Shown: in pieces, positions 1-6,618 of the stretch
How the letters are laid out: each line of letters begins with the position of its first letter
How positions within the stretch are numbered: the first letter of the stretch is position 1
Assembly (NCBI GenBank): GCA_036505015.1
Contig: DASXUC010000166.1
Coordinates: 1-19,136 of the forward strand
Length of the DNA stretch: 19,136 nucleotides
From: DASXUC01 sp036505015
GTDB taxonomy: Bacteria; Sysuimicrobiota; Sysuimicrobiia; Sysuimicrobiales; Kaftiobacteriaceae
Direction of reading: 5' to 3'
Notes under the pieces: generated by a model
What the model was told of the DNA's origin: nothing
Databases searched by the model: none
The model's input: only the letters and a program-made list of their open reading frames with translations
Made by a program: the position numbers and the translations under genes

Positions 1-450
1 CACGATCGACAGCGCGATGTGGATGGTCAGCGCCGGAAGGTAGAGATAGAGCCGGACGTCCGGGGGACCGGGGAAGGCTTTCGTCCCTCCCAGCACCACC
101 CGGGTGACGTACATCACCAGGAAGAGCGAAATGAAGACCACGGCGGCGAGCATGTAGGCTCGGTGCCGCCGCACGCGGCCCGCCCTGACCGCCGTCCATC
201 CCTTCCAAAGAAAGTACAGCGCGGCGGTGTTCACGGCCGCGATCACCGTGGGCATGAATCCGACCACGCGCGCCAGCGGTGGAGATAGATACACCGGCGG
301 TCGCGATGAAAGCGCGTAGGCGAGCAGCGAATAGACGACCAGCGTGAGAACCAGGGCAACGAAAGAGGGCCGGACTCGTGACTCGTGACTCGGGACTCGT
401 GACTCGCTAGATGCGAGAGGTGTGACCGAACGGCTGTTCTTGCGATTCAC
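1..450 (-). CDS. DUF420 (CtaM/YozB-like) membrane protein, partial
   Basis: The reverse strand is open from a GTG at 450 to the window edge (150 residues, C-terminus missing). The translation is hydrophobic, with a first membrane segment at about residues 33-52 and two or three more after it. It carries the DUF420 pattern: an asparagine in a membrane helix (AAVNTAALYF), a basic loop leading to RRHRAYML, a second helix (FISLFLVMYV), and a further histidine in a helix (LTIHIALSIV). Known DUF420 proteins such as CtaM/YozB are membrane proteins needed for haem-copper oxidase assembly; the histidines may bind haem or metal. The start is uncertain. The GTG lies one codon after the stop of the upstream thiolase in the same frame, and roughly the next 26 residues are encoded by 7-bp repeat tracts, so the real start may be a later non-ATG codon. 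Family call fairly safe, start weak. Confidence 0.62.
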   Translation of the reverse strand, partial: MNRKNSRSVTPLASSESRVPSHESRVRPSFVALVLTLVVYSLLAYALSSRPPVYLSPPLARVVGFMPTVIAAVNTAALYFLWKGWTAVRAGRVRRHRAYMLAAVVFISLFLVMYVTRVVLGGTKAFPGPPDVRLYLYLPALTIHIALSIV

Positions 451-471
451 CGTTCACGATCCAGTATTCAC
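373..471. repeat. inverted pair of GACTCGT / GATTCAC heptad repeats
   Basis: Five units (GACTCGT three times, plus GACTCGG and GACTCGC) lie head to tail at 373-407. After 36 bases, GATTCAC, CGTTCAC, GATCCAG and TATTCAC follow at 444-471. The second tract is the same family as the right arm of the 6526-6618 repeat. The first differs from that repeat's left arm by one base per unit. So this junction has the same inverted layout, with the outer arm inside the DUF420 reading frame and the inner arm spanning the thiolase stop. No function can be assigned. Confidence 0.8.
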
Positions 472-1698
472 GAGATTTTCGACGACGAGCGCAATCCCTT
501 GCCCGACGCCGATGCACATCGTGGCAAGCCCGAAACGCCCCCCGCGCCGGCGCAGTTCGTGGACAAGGGTCGTCACCAGACGGGCACCAGAAAACCCGAT
601 CGGGTGACCCATCGCAATCGCCCCACCATTCGGGTTGAGTTTTTCGACTGGAATCTTCAGTTCGCGGACGCAGGGGATGACCTGAGCGGCAAACGCTTCG
701 TTGAGTTCGATGACATCCATGTCGTCGATCGACAGGCCCGTGCGCTCCAACACTTTGCGGGTGGCCGGAATCGGCCCCAGCCCCATGTACGCCGGATCGA
801 CACCGGCAACCGCAGAGGCCAGCACGGCCGCCATCGGCCCCAGCCCCAATTCCTCCGCCCGGTCCGACGATGCCAGCAGCAGCGCCGCGGCGCCGTCGTT
901 GATGCCGGAGGAGTTACCCGCCGTCACCGTTCCGCCGGATCGAAACGTCGGGCGCAGAGCCGCAAGCTTCTCCATCGAGGTATCCGATCGGGGATGCTCG
1001 TCAGTATCAACGACACTGGGAGTGCCGTCTTTGGTGCCGACGACGACCGGCGCGACTTCATCTTTGAACCGGCCTTCCTGGATGGCGCGTACCGCCAGTG
1101 TGTGGCTGCGCAGCGCGAACTCGTCTTGCTCGGTACGGCTGATCTCGAATCGCTCGGCGACGTTCTCCGCCGTCTCCCCCATGCTGTACGGCGAATACAT
1201 CTCGGCCAGGTGCGGATTGGTGAACCGCCACCCCAAAGTCGTATCCTGCAGCTTCATCTCCCCGCGAGGGTAGCCGGAGGCAGGTTTGCCCATCACGAAC
1301 GGGGCACGGGTCATCGACTCGACGCCGCCGGCGATCAGGACGTCCCCTTCCCCCAGCTTGATGGCATGGGCGGCGGAGGCGACGGCCTGCATGCCGGAAC
1401 CACACAGCCGGTTGACCGTCTGGCCCGCGGCCGACACCGGGAGCCCCGCGAGCAGCAACGCCATCCGCGCCACGTTGCGGTTGTCCTCGCCGGCCTGGTT
1501 GCCGGCGCCGAAGATGACGTCTTCGATCAGATTGGGATCGATGCGGGTGCGGCGGATCAGTTCACGGATGACGTGCGCGGCCAGGTCGTCGGGACGCACC
1601 TCGCGGAGGATCCCGCCATAGCGCCCGACGGGCGTGCGGATGGCGTCGACGATAACCGCCGATCGTCGTTGGTCGTTGGTCGTTGGTCGCGAAACCAT
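454..1698 (-). CDS. thiolase, 3-oxoadipyl-CoA/acetyl-CoA acyltransferase type (PcaF/PaaJ-like)
   Basis: A full-length thiolase of 414 residues, which cleaves a 3-oxoacyl-CoA with CoA to release acetyl-CoA or succinyl-CoA. The nucleophile is Cys99 in NRLCGSGMQA, with the C-terminal pair His365 (GHPIG) and Cys395 (CIGVGQG), plus NEAFA. Segments such as AIRTPVGRYGG, NQAGEDNRNVARMALLLAGL, GGVESMTRAPFVMGK and GWRFTNP are those of the 3-oxoadipyl-CoA thiolase branch (PcaF/PaaJ), fitting the PaaF- and PaaG-like genes upstream. A generic acetyl-CoA acetyltransferase role cannot be excluded. The ATG at 1698 is used because the conserved core begins at residue 14 and no closer start is visible. Residues 4-11 are encoded by a TTGGTCG heptad repeat, and a GATTCAC heptad tract overlaps the stop codon. 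It is probably transcribed with the amine oxidase upstream, across a 73-bp gap. Confidence 0.93.
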   Translation of the reverse strand: MVSRPTTNDQRRSAVIVDAIRTPVGRYGGILREVRPDDLAAHVIRELIRRTRIDPNLIEDVIFGAGNQAGEDNRNVARMALLLAGLPVSAAGQTVNRLCGSGMQAVASAAHAIKLGEGDVLIAGGVESMTRAPFVMGKPASGYPRGEMKLQDTTLGWRFTNPHLAEMYSPYSMGETAENVAERFEISRTEQDEFALRSHTLAVRAIQEGRFKDEVAPVVVGTKDGTPSVVDTDEHPRSDTSMEKLAALRPTFRSGGTVTAGNSSGINDGAAALLLASSDRAEELGLGPMAAVLASAVAGVDPAYMGLGPIPATRKVLERTGLSIDDMDVIELNEAFAAQVIPCVRELKIPVEKLNPNGGAIAMGHPIGFSGARLVTTLVHELRRRGGRFGLATMCIGVGQGIALVVENLVNTGS

Positions 1699-1771
1699 CT
1701 CTCTAACTGTACCTCAACCGCCCAGGGCCGTCATGAAGTGACGACCAACGACGCACGACCATCGACCAACG
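1663..1771. repeat. inverted pair of TTGGTCG heptad repeats
   Basis: Three exact head-to-tail copies of TTGGTCG occupy 1669-1689. After about 52 bases, four degenerate copies of the complementary unit (CGACCAA, CGACGCA, CGACCAT, CGACCAA) occupy 1742-1769. The arms can pair over about 25 bases with a few mismatches. The left arm lies inside the thiolase reading frame near its N-terminus; the right arm ends just before the amine oxidase stop at 1772-1774. Function is unknown; an RNA hairpin in the intercistronic region is one possibility. Confidence 0.8.
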
Positions 1772-3133
1772 TCAGTCAGGCAGTCGGAGTACCTCCGTCG
1801 CCGCGCGCTCGCCGGACCGGATCGCACCCTCGATCATCCCGTGGAAGTGCGTGGCGGTCTCGGTGTTGGCCCAGTGGATCCGACCCACCGGAGCCCGAAG
1901 CAACGGTCCGTAATTGGTCAGTACGCCTGGGGCGAAGTGCGTGATCATCCCCCCTCCCGTCCACCGTTCCTTGGACCAATCCTGTTCGATGACGAACACC
2001 GGTGAGGCGGCTTTCGGGCCGAAGCGCTGCGCCAGTTCGTTCATCCAGATCCGGCGACGCTCCTCGGGGGCCATTTTGCCGAGTGTCAGCGCAGGCGGGC
2101 CGAACGAGAAACTGGCAATCACCCCAGGTTTGCCCGATTTTGGTGAATCATCGAGAGAGACGGGCACCGGGGAATCGGGATTCAGTGTCTGTCCCATCAG
2201 CCCATCGGCACGCCAGAACGGCTCGTCGTAGACGGCGATCGTCTTGATGACGGCCCCCGATGACGTGCGCCGGAACAGATGTGCATGATCGACCGGCAGG
2301 GGCGGATCGTAGTCAATCTGACCCGCAAGGAACGGCGGCGTGGCAACGATGACGCGGCGCGCACGGACCTCCGAGGTGTCCGACATCGCAGTCGCCGCAT
2401 CGGCGTCCTGACTGATCCGCCGCACCGGCGAGTTCAGGTGGACCGCGTCGCCGAGTTTTCCGGCGATGTGCTCGGCGATCCCCTGCATGGGACCGTCGAG
2501 CAGATCCTGCTGGGCTCCACCCTTGATACTTACGAGGAATTGCGGGCCCCCCGCGCTTGCCGAGAGAAACACGACGTGGAGCATCGACGTCTCCGCCGGA
2601 TGCACGCAGAACAATCCCCCGAATGGAGCCGCAATGATGTTCTGCGCGGTACCGGTCCACACATTCCATCGAGACGAGAGCCATCCGCCCAGCGTGATCG
2701 CGTCCCACTCCGCCGCTTTCGGTGCCGTCCAGGGGGCCTCAAGGGGGATTGTCTTCGCCATCGTGCCGAGTTCTTCGAGGACCACGCCCATGCTGGCCAT
2801 CGAGAGGATATCCACGGGCGGAATGAGGCCGCTGTAGCGTCGATGCTTGCCGTCGATAACCAGGATGGAGTCCCCGGTCTCGTAAGTGGGATAGGTGCCG
2901 AACCCACCTTCCCGTGCAAAGGCGTTCAGGCGGTCGTGGCCGGCCCCGATCCAGGTCCCCCCGACTTCAAGATGGTGCCCGTCCGGCGTGGAACGGCTCC
3001 ACACGCGGCCGCCGACCCGGTCCCGTGCCTCGAGCACCGCGACTGTCCGCCCCGCCTTGACCAGAGCCTGAGCAGCCGATAATCCGGCAAAACCAGCGCC
3101 GATGATGCAGACGTCCGCGTCCATTCGCTCCAT
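1772..3133 (-). CDS. flavin monoamine oxidase family FAD-dependent oxidoreductase
   Basis: A 453-residue FAD amine oxidase that would oxidise an amine (or a related CH-NH bond) with oxygen to an imine or aldehyde. The N-terminal dinucleotide-binding fold shows GAGFAG at residues 12-17, the ribose-binding Glu35 and RVGGR at 39-43. Mid-protein, GAVIK supplies the conserved active-site lysine. The C-terminal FAD motif includes GRIHWANTETA and MIEGAIRSGERAA. The region that holds the covalent-FAD cysteine in mitochondrial MAO reads RWTGGGMITHF, so FAD is probably non-covalent. I chose the ATG at 3133 because GGAGG lies 5 bases upstream; a GTG at 3145 and an ATG at 3124 are alternatives. It starts 17 bases after the DoxX gene, suggesting co-transcription. 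The substrate is unknown; the Paa-like neighbours suggest an aromatic amine (inference). Confidence 0.9.
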   Translation of the reverse strand: MERMDADVCIIGAGFAGLSAAQALVKAGRTVAVLEARDRVGGRVWSRSTPDGHHLEVGGTWIGAGHDRLNAFAREGGFGTYPTYETGDSILVIDGKHRRYSGLIPPVDILSMASMGVVLEELGTMAKTIPLEAPWTAPKAAEWDAITLGGWLSSRWNVWTGTAQNIIAAPFGGLFCVHPAETSMLHVVFLSASAGGPQFLVSIKGGAQQDLLDGPMQGIAEHIAGKLGDAVHLNSPVRRISQDADAATAMSDTSEVRARRVIVATPPFLAGQIDYDPPLPVDHAHLFRRTSSGAVIKTIAVYDEPFWRADGLMGQTLNPDSPVPVSLDDSPKSGKPGVIASFSFGPPALTLGKMAPEERRRIWMNELAQRFGPKAASPVFVIEQDWSKERWTGGGMITHFAPGVLTNYGPLLRAPVGRIHWANTETATHFHGMIEGAIRSGERAATEVLRLPD

Positions 3134-3150
3134 GCCCGCCTCCACCGATG

Positions 3151-3570
3151 TTATGAGCGCCCCTGCCGGGCGTCGATGCTGATCCGTCCTGGACCAAACG
3201 CCGCGATAACGAGCAAGCCCCCAACAATCGCGATACCCTCAACGAAGTGCAGGAGCTCGTTCTGGGACTCGGCTGCTCCGACCGTCCAGAACGGATGGAG
3301 GGCGATGGTCGCCACGGCGACATACGCCGCGAGGACCGCGGCCGAGCCACGGGTCCGAAACCCCAGCAGCAGCGGAATGCCCAAGACGATCTCGATGCCG
3401 GTCGCCACCGCGAGCAGCAGAGTCCCCATCGCCGCCCCGTAACCGGCGGCCAGTAACGCCGTCTGCGCCGTCCAATGCGTCACATTGAACACCGCCGCCC
3501 ACAGCATCACCCCGCTGAGCAGGACGCGCCCGGCGAGGGCAAGCTGTGCCTGATACTTCTCCACCGTCAA
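3151..3570 (-). CDS. DoxX family membrane protein
   Basis: A small 139-residue integral membrane protein with four predicted hydrophobic helices (about residues 12-30, 45-65, 75-92 and 107-124). It has the DoxX-type layout: LAGRVLLSGVMLWAA near the N-terminus, TGIEIVLGIPLLLGFRTRGSAAVLAAYV in the middle (quoted only to show the G-L-LLLG-RTR turn) and FVEGIAIVGGLLVI at the end. DoxX relatives include quinone-linked oxidoreductase subunits and redox-related membrane proteins, but the biochemical role here is unknown. The start is TTG, overlapping the upstream isomerase stop by four bases (TTGA), so translation is probably coupled. A GTG two codons in is an alternative. Its position between an isomerase and a flavin oxidase suggests a membrane redox or transport role in the same pathway (inference). 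Confidence 0.75.
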   Translation of the reverse strand: MTVEKYQAQLALAGRVLLSGVMLWAAVFNVTHWTAQTALLAAGYGAAMGTLLLAVATGIEIVLGIPLLLGFRTRGSAAVLAAYVAVATIALHPFWTVGAAESQNELLHFVEGIAIVGGLLVIAAFGPGRISIDARQGRS

Positions 3571-4346
3571 TGACCCTCGAAGTTCGCGGTGCGCTTCTCT
3601 AGGAACGCGTCCACACCTTCCCGATGATCATCGGTGCGGCCCGCGGCTTCTTGCATCAGCGCCTCATAATCGAGCGCTGATGCCAGATCGGCGTCCAGGT
3701 TGCGGTTCATCGCCCGCTTGATGAGACCAAATCCTTTCGTTGGCCCCTGCGCCAGCCGCCGGGCGATCTCGTCGGTGCGCGCTGCAAGGTCAGTTTCCGG
3801 TACCATCCAGTTCACCAAGCCGATCCTGAGCGCGTCGCTCGCAGAAATCGGATCGGCCAGGAACGAGAGCTCGAGCGCCCTGCCGAGACCGATCAGCCGC
3901 GGCAAGAAGTAGGTGCTGCCCGAGTCCGGCACCAGCCCGACCCGGGCAAAGATTTCGATAAACGAAGCTTTCTCTGACGCGAGCCGCAGGTCGCAGGCCA
4001 GCGCCAGGCTGCAGCCCGCGCCCGCGGCGACGCCGTTCACCGCGGCGAGCACGGGCTTCTCGATCGCGCGGAGTTTGAGGATGATCGGGTTGTACCGGTG
4101 CCGCAGGCTTTCCACAAACGAAAACTTCGTATTGCCCGCTCGATCGCGCAGATCCTGTCCCGAACAAAACCCCCGGCCTGCCCCGGTGATCACCACACAG
4201 CGTACTGTTGGATCCCGCTCCGCCAGTCGCAGCGCGTCGGTCATCTCCGTCGACATCTGATCGTTGAACGCGTTGAGGACGTCGGGACGGTTGAGCGTGA
4301 TGGTGAGGACTCCGTCGCGCTGGTCTAGCAGGATGGTCTCTCCCAT
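3567..4346 (-). CDS. enoyl-CoA hydratase/isomerase, PaaG-like
   Basis: A 259-residue crotonase-fold protein closely resembling PaaG, the 1,2-epoxyphenylacetyl-CoA isomerase of aerobic phenylacetate degradation. Shared segments include GAGRGFCSGQDLRDR, AAVNGVAAGAG, LVPDSGS, GFGLIKRAMNR, and the C-terminal DDHREGVDAFLEKR ending in F-x-G. The two glutamates of true enoyl-CoA hydratases are replaced (Ser113 and Phe133 by my alignment), while Asp141 in VPDSG matches the acid/base aspartate of PaaG. This points to isomerase rather than hydratase chemistry. The ATG at 4346 has GGAGGG about 7 bases upstream. It is preceded by the 29-bp repeat array and overlaps the DoxX start. Without the PaaABCDE epoxidase in view, another delta-isomerase role remains possible. 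Confidence 0.88.
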   Translation of the reverse strand: MGETILLDQRDGVLTITLNRPDVLNAFNDQMSTEMTDALRLAERDPTVRCVVITGAGRGFCSGQDLRDRAGNTKFSFVESLRHRYNPIILKLRAIEKPVLAAVNGVAAGAGCSLALACDLRLASEKASFIEIFARVGLVPDSGSTYFLPRLIGLGRALELSFLADPISASDALRIGLVNWMVPETDLAARTDEIARRLAQGPTKGFGLIKRAMNRNLDADLASALDYEALMQEAAGRTDDHREGVDAFLEKRTANFEGH

Positions 4347-4360
4347 GCCGGATCCCTCCG

Positions 4361-4466
4361 TACGGCACCGGGTACAGATTGCCCCGCGGTGCGGTACCGG
4401 GTACCAGACTCCTCGGAGAGCTGTACCTGGTACCGATTTTCCTGGAGAAACGTACCTGGTACCGAT
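4361..4466. repeat. four-copy 29-bp tandem repeat with GGTACC dyads
   Basis: This 120-bp gap between the PaaF-like gene (stop at 4467) and the PaaG-like ATG (4346) is almost filled by a degenerate tandem repeat. GGTACAG, GGTACCA, GGTACCG and GGTACCG begin at 4371, 4400, 4429 and 4458, exactly 29 bases apart. Each is preceded directly by a second, related heptamer (GGCACCG, GGTACCG, TGTACCT, CGTACCT). GGTACC is itself palindromic. Spacer bases between the cores are poorly conserved. It lies about 15-118 bases upstream of the PaaG-like start, where operators could sit; a non-regulatory short repeat is equally possible. Confidence 0.8.
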
Positions 4467-5240
4467 TCAGCGGCCCTTGAACTGGGCCTTGCGCTTTTCG
4501 AGGAATGCGCTGATGCCTTCTTCTTTGTCTTCCGTGCTGAAGAGCAAATAGAACAGCCGGCGCTCGTGGTCCAAACCCGTCTCCATGGGCGTATCGAGAG
4601 ACTTCAAGACGGCTTCCTTGGCGATCCGCACGGCGACGGGGGGTTTGCTCGCAATCTCGCGGGCGAGCACCCGCGTTTCATCCAGCAGAGCTTCGGCCGG
4701 AACGACCCTGTTCACCAACCCCCACTCGGCGGCCTGCCCCGCGGTGATCTGCCGGCCGGTGAGAATCAGCTCCATCGCGCGGTACTTTCCGACGGCTCTG
4801 GGGAGCCGCTGCGTGCCTCCGGCGCCGGGCATGATGCCAAGATTGATCTCAGGCTGGCCGAATCTCGCCGTCTCCGCCGCGATGATAACATCGCAGATCA
4901 TCGCCAGTTCACACCCACCGCCGAGACAGAACCCGGCGACGGCGGCAATCAGCGGCTTGCCGAACTTCCTGATCCGCTCCCACTGCTGAAAGCGGTACCC
5001 TTGCAGCATCGCCACCGGCGTTGCGCCGCGAAACTCGTTCACGTCCGCGCCCGCGGCAAACGCCTGCTCGTTCCCCGTGAGGATGACGCAGCGCACACCG
5101 CCGTCCTGGTCGAAGGCCTCCAGCGCCGCGACGATCTCGTCCATCGTCGCTCGATTCAAGGCATTGAGGACCTTCGGACGGTTGATCTGAATGAGGCCGA
5201 CGGATTCTTCGGACGTTACGATGAGATTCTCGTAAGTCAC
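4467..5240 (-). CDS. enoyl-CoA hydratase, PaaF-like
   Basis: A 257-residue crotonase-family hydratase that should add water across a 2,3-enoyl-CoA. Both catalytic glutamates are present: Glu111 in GGGCELA and Glu131 in QPEINLG, 20 residues apart as in rat mitochondrial enoyl-CoA hydratase. The oxyanion region is FAAGADVNEF, and GIMPGAGGTQRLPRAVGK is intact. The C-terminus (TEDKEEGISAFLEKRKAQFKG) closely resembles PaaF. The open frame extends far upstream into the previous gene, but the GTG at 5240 is clearly the start: a perfect AGGAGG lies 6 bases before it, and family homology begins there (TYENLIV). It starts 10 bases after the stop of the zinc-ribbon hydratase, so the two are one transcript. 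Confidence 0.93.
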   Translation of the reverse strand: MTYENLIVTSEESVGLIQINRPKVLNALNRATMDEIVAALEAFDQDGGVRCVILTGNEQAFAAGADVNEFRGATPVAMLQGYRFQQWERIRKFGKPLIAAVAGFCLGGGCELAMICDVIIAAETARFGQPEINLGIMPGAGGTQRLPRAVGKYRAMELILTGRQITAGQAAEWGLVNRVVPAEALLDETRVLAREIASKPPVAVRIAKEAVLKSLDTPMETGLDHERRLFYLLFSTEDKEEGISAFLEKRKAQFKGR

Positions 5241-5250
5241 GGTGTGCCTC

Positions 5251-6201
5251 CTAGAGTTTCCGGCCGCAGTTCCCGCAAAACGTCGTCTCCTCCGGCAAAT
5301 GCGTCGCCCCGCAGTGCGGGCACGTCCGCACCGGCGCCCCCCACGCGTGCTCTGTGCTCTTCCCTTCCAGCAGCCGGCGGCGGATCGCCGCGTAGTCCAC
5401 GGGCCGCTTGGCGAAGAACGCGTCAATGCCCTCCTGAGTTTCGGGGGAACCCGCATGCAGCGACAGCCAGTCCCGCGCATGGCCAACGGTAAGATGCCAG
5501 CTGAAGTCCCGCCAGAAGTTCAGCTGCTGCTTGGTATAGCGGGTCACCTCCGGCAACTTGTTGGTGAGCTTTTCGACCAGGCGGTCCACGGCGTCGTCAA
5601 GCTTCGCCCGCGGCACGACCTCGTTGATCAAGCCCCACTGCAGCGCCTTCTGAGCCGGGATCTCCTCACAGAGGAACAGGATTTCCCGCGCTCGGCGGTC
5701 ACCCACGATCAGCGGAAGCCACTGCGTGGCGCCCGCCGCCGGGACGCTTCCGCGCGCGGGTCCCACCTGCCGGATGATGATGTCGTCCGCGGCCACGGCC
5801 AGATCGCAGGCGATGTTGAACTCGTTCCCCCCGCCCACGACCATCCCATTCAGCCGGGCGACGGTTGGTTTGCCGATGTTGCGCAGGCGCTCGTGCGCAT
5901 CGATGAACGCGCCCATCCACTTCCAGTAGTCGCGGGGGCGGCGCAGAAAGTGCGCCTGTTCGGTGAGATCGGCTCCCGTGCAGAAGGCGCGCTCGCCGGC
6001 GCCGGTAAGCACCACCGCGGCGATCCCGTCGTCCCAGGAAGCGTCCTCAAACGCGCGGCTCATCTCCCGCAGCGTTTGGAAGTTCAGCGCGTTGAGGACG
6101 TTGGGGCGGTTGATGGTGACCCAAGCCGCCGGCGGGCGCTTTTCGTAGAGAATCTGTTGGAAGGCGAACGCGGACGGTTCCTGCGGCCGCGGGTAGTCCA
6201 A
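5251..6201 (-). CDS. enoyl-CoA hydratase/isomerase family protein (BamA/MenB-like) with C-terminal zinc ribbon
   Basis: A 316-residue protein with a crotonase core (about 15-265) followed by a basic linker and a C-terminal zinc ribbon. Cys294, Cys297, Cys309 and Cys312 form CPHC-x11-CGNC. In the core, the first catalytic glutamate is kept (Glu127, GGGNEFNIACD) but the second is replaced by glycine in QVGPARGSVPAAGATQWLP. That segment resembles the VGPKHGSAP-type motif of BamA (6-oxocyclohex-1-ene-1-carbonyl-CoA hydrolase) and the glycine-rich segment of MenB, so it is probably not an ordinary hydratase. The start is TTG at 6201, 6 bases after and in frame with the EthD-like stop; no later plausible start precedes the conserved WVTINRP. 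Such a ribbon is unusual on this fold; it may mediate protein contacts, as zinc ribbons of DUF35 proteins do (inference). Confidence 0.85.
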   Translation of the reverse strand: MDYPRPQEPSAFAFQQILYEKRPPAAWVTINRPNVLNALNFQTLREMSRAFEDASWDDGIAAVVLTGAGERAFCTGADLTEQAHFLRRPRDYWKWMGAFIDAHERLRNIGKPTVARLNGMVVGGGNEFNIACDLAVAADDIIIRQVGPARGSVPAAGATQWLPLIVGDRRAREILFLCEEIPAQKALQWGLINEVVPRAKLDDAVDRLVEKLTNKLPEVTRYTKQQLNFWRDFSWHLTVGHARDWLSLHAGSPETQEGIDAFFAKRPVDYAAIRRRLLEGKSTEHAWGAPVRTCPHCGATHLPEETTFCGNCGRKL

Positions 6202-6207
6202 GGTCGT

Positions 6208-6516
6208 TCAGTCCGCCGCAACGTACAGCATGGTGACAAGCCCGGGGGCGAATGACCGCAGATCCTCACCGGCGGCGCGCCCTTCCGGCGATCGCATCGC
6301 CGCCCGCAGGGCCTCAAGATCGTCAAAGTACATCTCGGCGATCAGGTAGTATGGCGGTTCGGCACCGCCGGGCATCCCCGTGACGCGCCCGACCTCCACC
6401 CGCTTGATGCCGGGCCATTTCTGCACCAGCGGCGTGTGGACGTCGCGGTAGTGTGCATCAAACGCCTTGGGATCATCGGGCTTCTTGTACAAGGCGACGA
6501 GCTTTACCATCATCAT
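6208..6516 (-). CDS. EthD family protein
   Basis: A 102-residue single-domain protein of the EthD/dimeric alpha-beta barrel type. The N-terminal strand MVKLVALYKKPDDPKAFDAHY, the conserved HTPLVQKWPGIKR and the closing strand YLIAEMYFDDLEALRAAMRSPEG are typical of the family. Founding EthD is needed for ethyl tert-butyl ether breakdown, but most members have no proven activity; related barrels act on aromatic or quinoid intermediates. It is the first gene after the inverted heptad junction at 6526-6618 and starts a tight run with the two hydratases (6 bases to the next start). That position suggests an accessory or isomerase role in the same catabolic pathway (inference). Three consecutive ATG codons lie at the start; the first is used. 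Confidence 0.85.
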   Translation of the reverse strand: MMMVKLVALYKKPDDPKAFDAHYRDVHTPLVQKWPGIKRVEVGRVTGMPGGAEPPYYLIAEMYFDDLEALRAAMRSPEGRAAGEDLRSFAPGLVTMLYVAAD

Positions 6517-6525
6517 GCCCTCGGT

Positions 6526-6618
6526 GAATCATGAATCGTGATTCGTGAATCGCGATACTTTGCGGGTCGTCTGTGGGCCTCCCGATTCACAATTCACTAT
6601 TCACGACTCACGATTTCG
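6526..6618. repeat. inverted pair of GAATCGT / GATTCAC heptad repeats
   Basis: The gap between the SPOR gene and the EthD-like gene holds two heptad tracts. On the plus strand the left arm runs GAATCAT, GAATCGT, GATTCGT, GAATCGC, GATACTT (6526-6560). The right arm runs GATTCAC, AATTCAC, TATTCAC, GACTCAC, GATTTCG (6584-6618). The arms are reverse complements of each other, pairing over about 30 bases with roughly five mismatches around a short GC-rich loop. The right arm overlaps the last codons of the SPOR gene (stop at 6608-6610). A long RNA hairpin or rho-independent-like barrier between the two gene groups is possible, but there is no T-run. Confidence 0.82.

Noticed and set aside
19..288. 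89-residue plus-strand open frame
   Set aside because: Antisense to the DUF420 gene; Arg/His/Gly-rich shadow.
499..1944. 481-residue plus-strand open frame
   Set aside because: Antisense to the thiolase and the amine oxidase; low-complexity Arg/Gly-rich translation and no start signal.
4385..4410. T-box-like GGTACCG motif
   Set aside because: The GGTACC core recurs four times as a tandem repeat and the stem I and antiterminator context of a T-box is missing; the downstream gene is not an amino-acid gene.
4361..4466. CRISPR array
   Set aside because: The 29-bp period covers repeat plus spacer; the conserved core is only about 14 bases and no cas gene is near.
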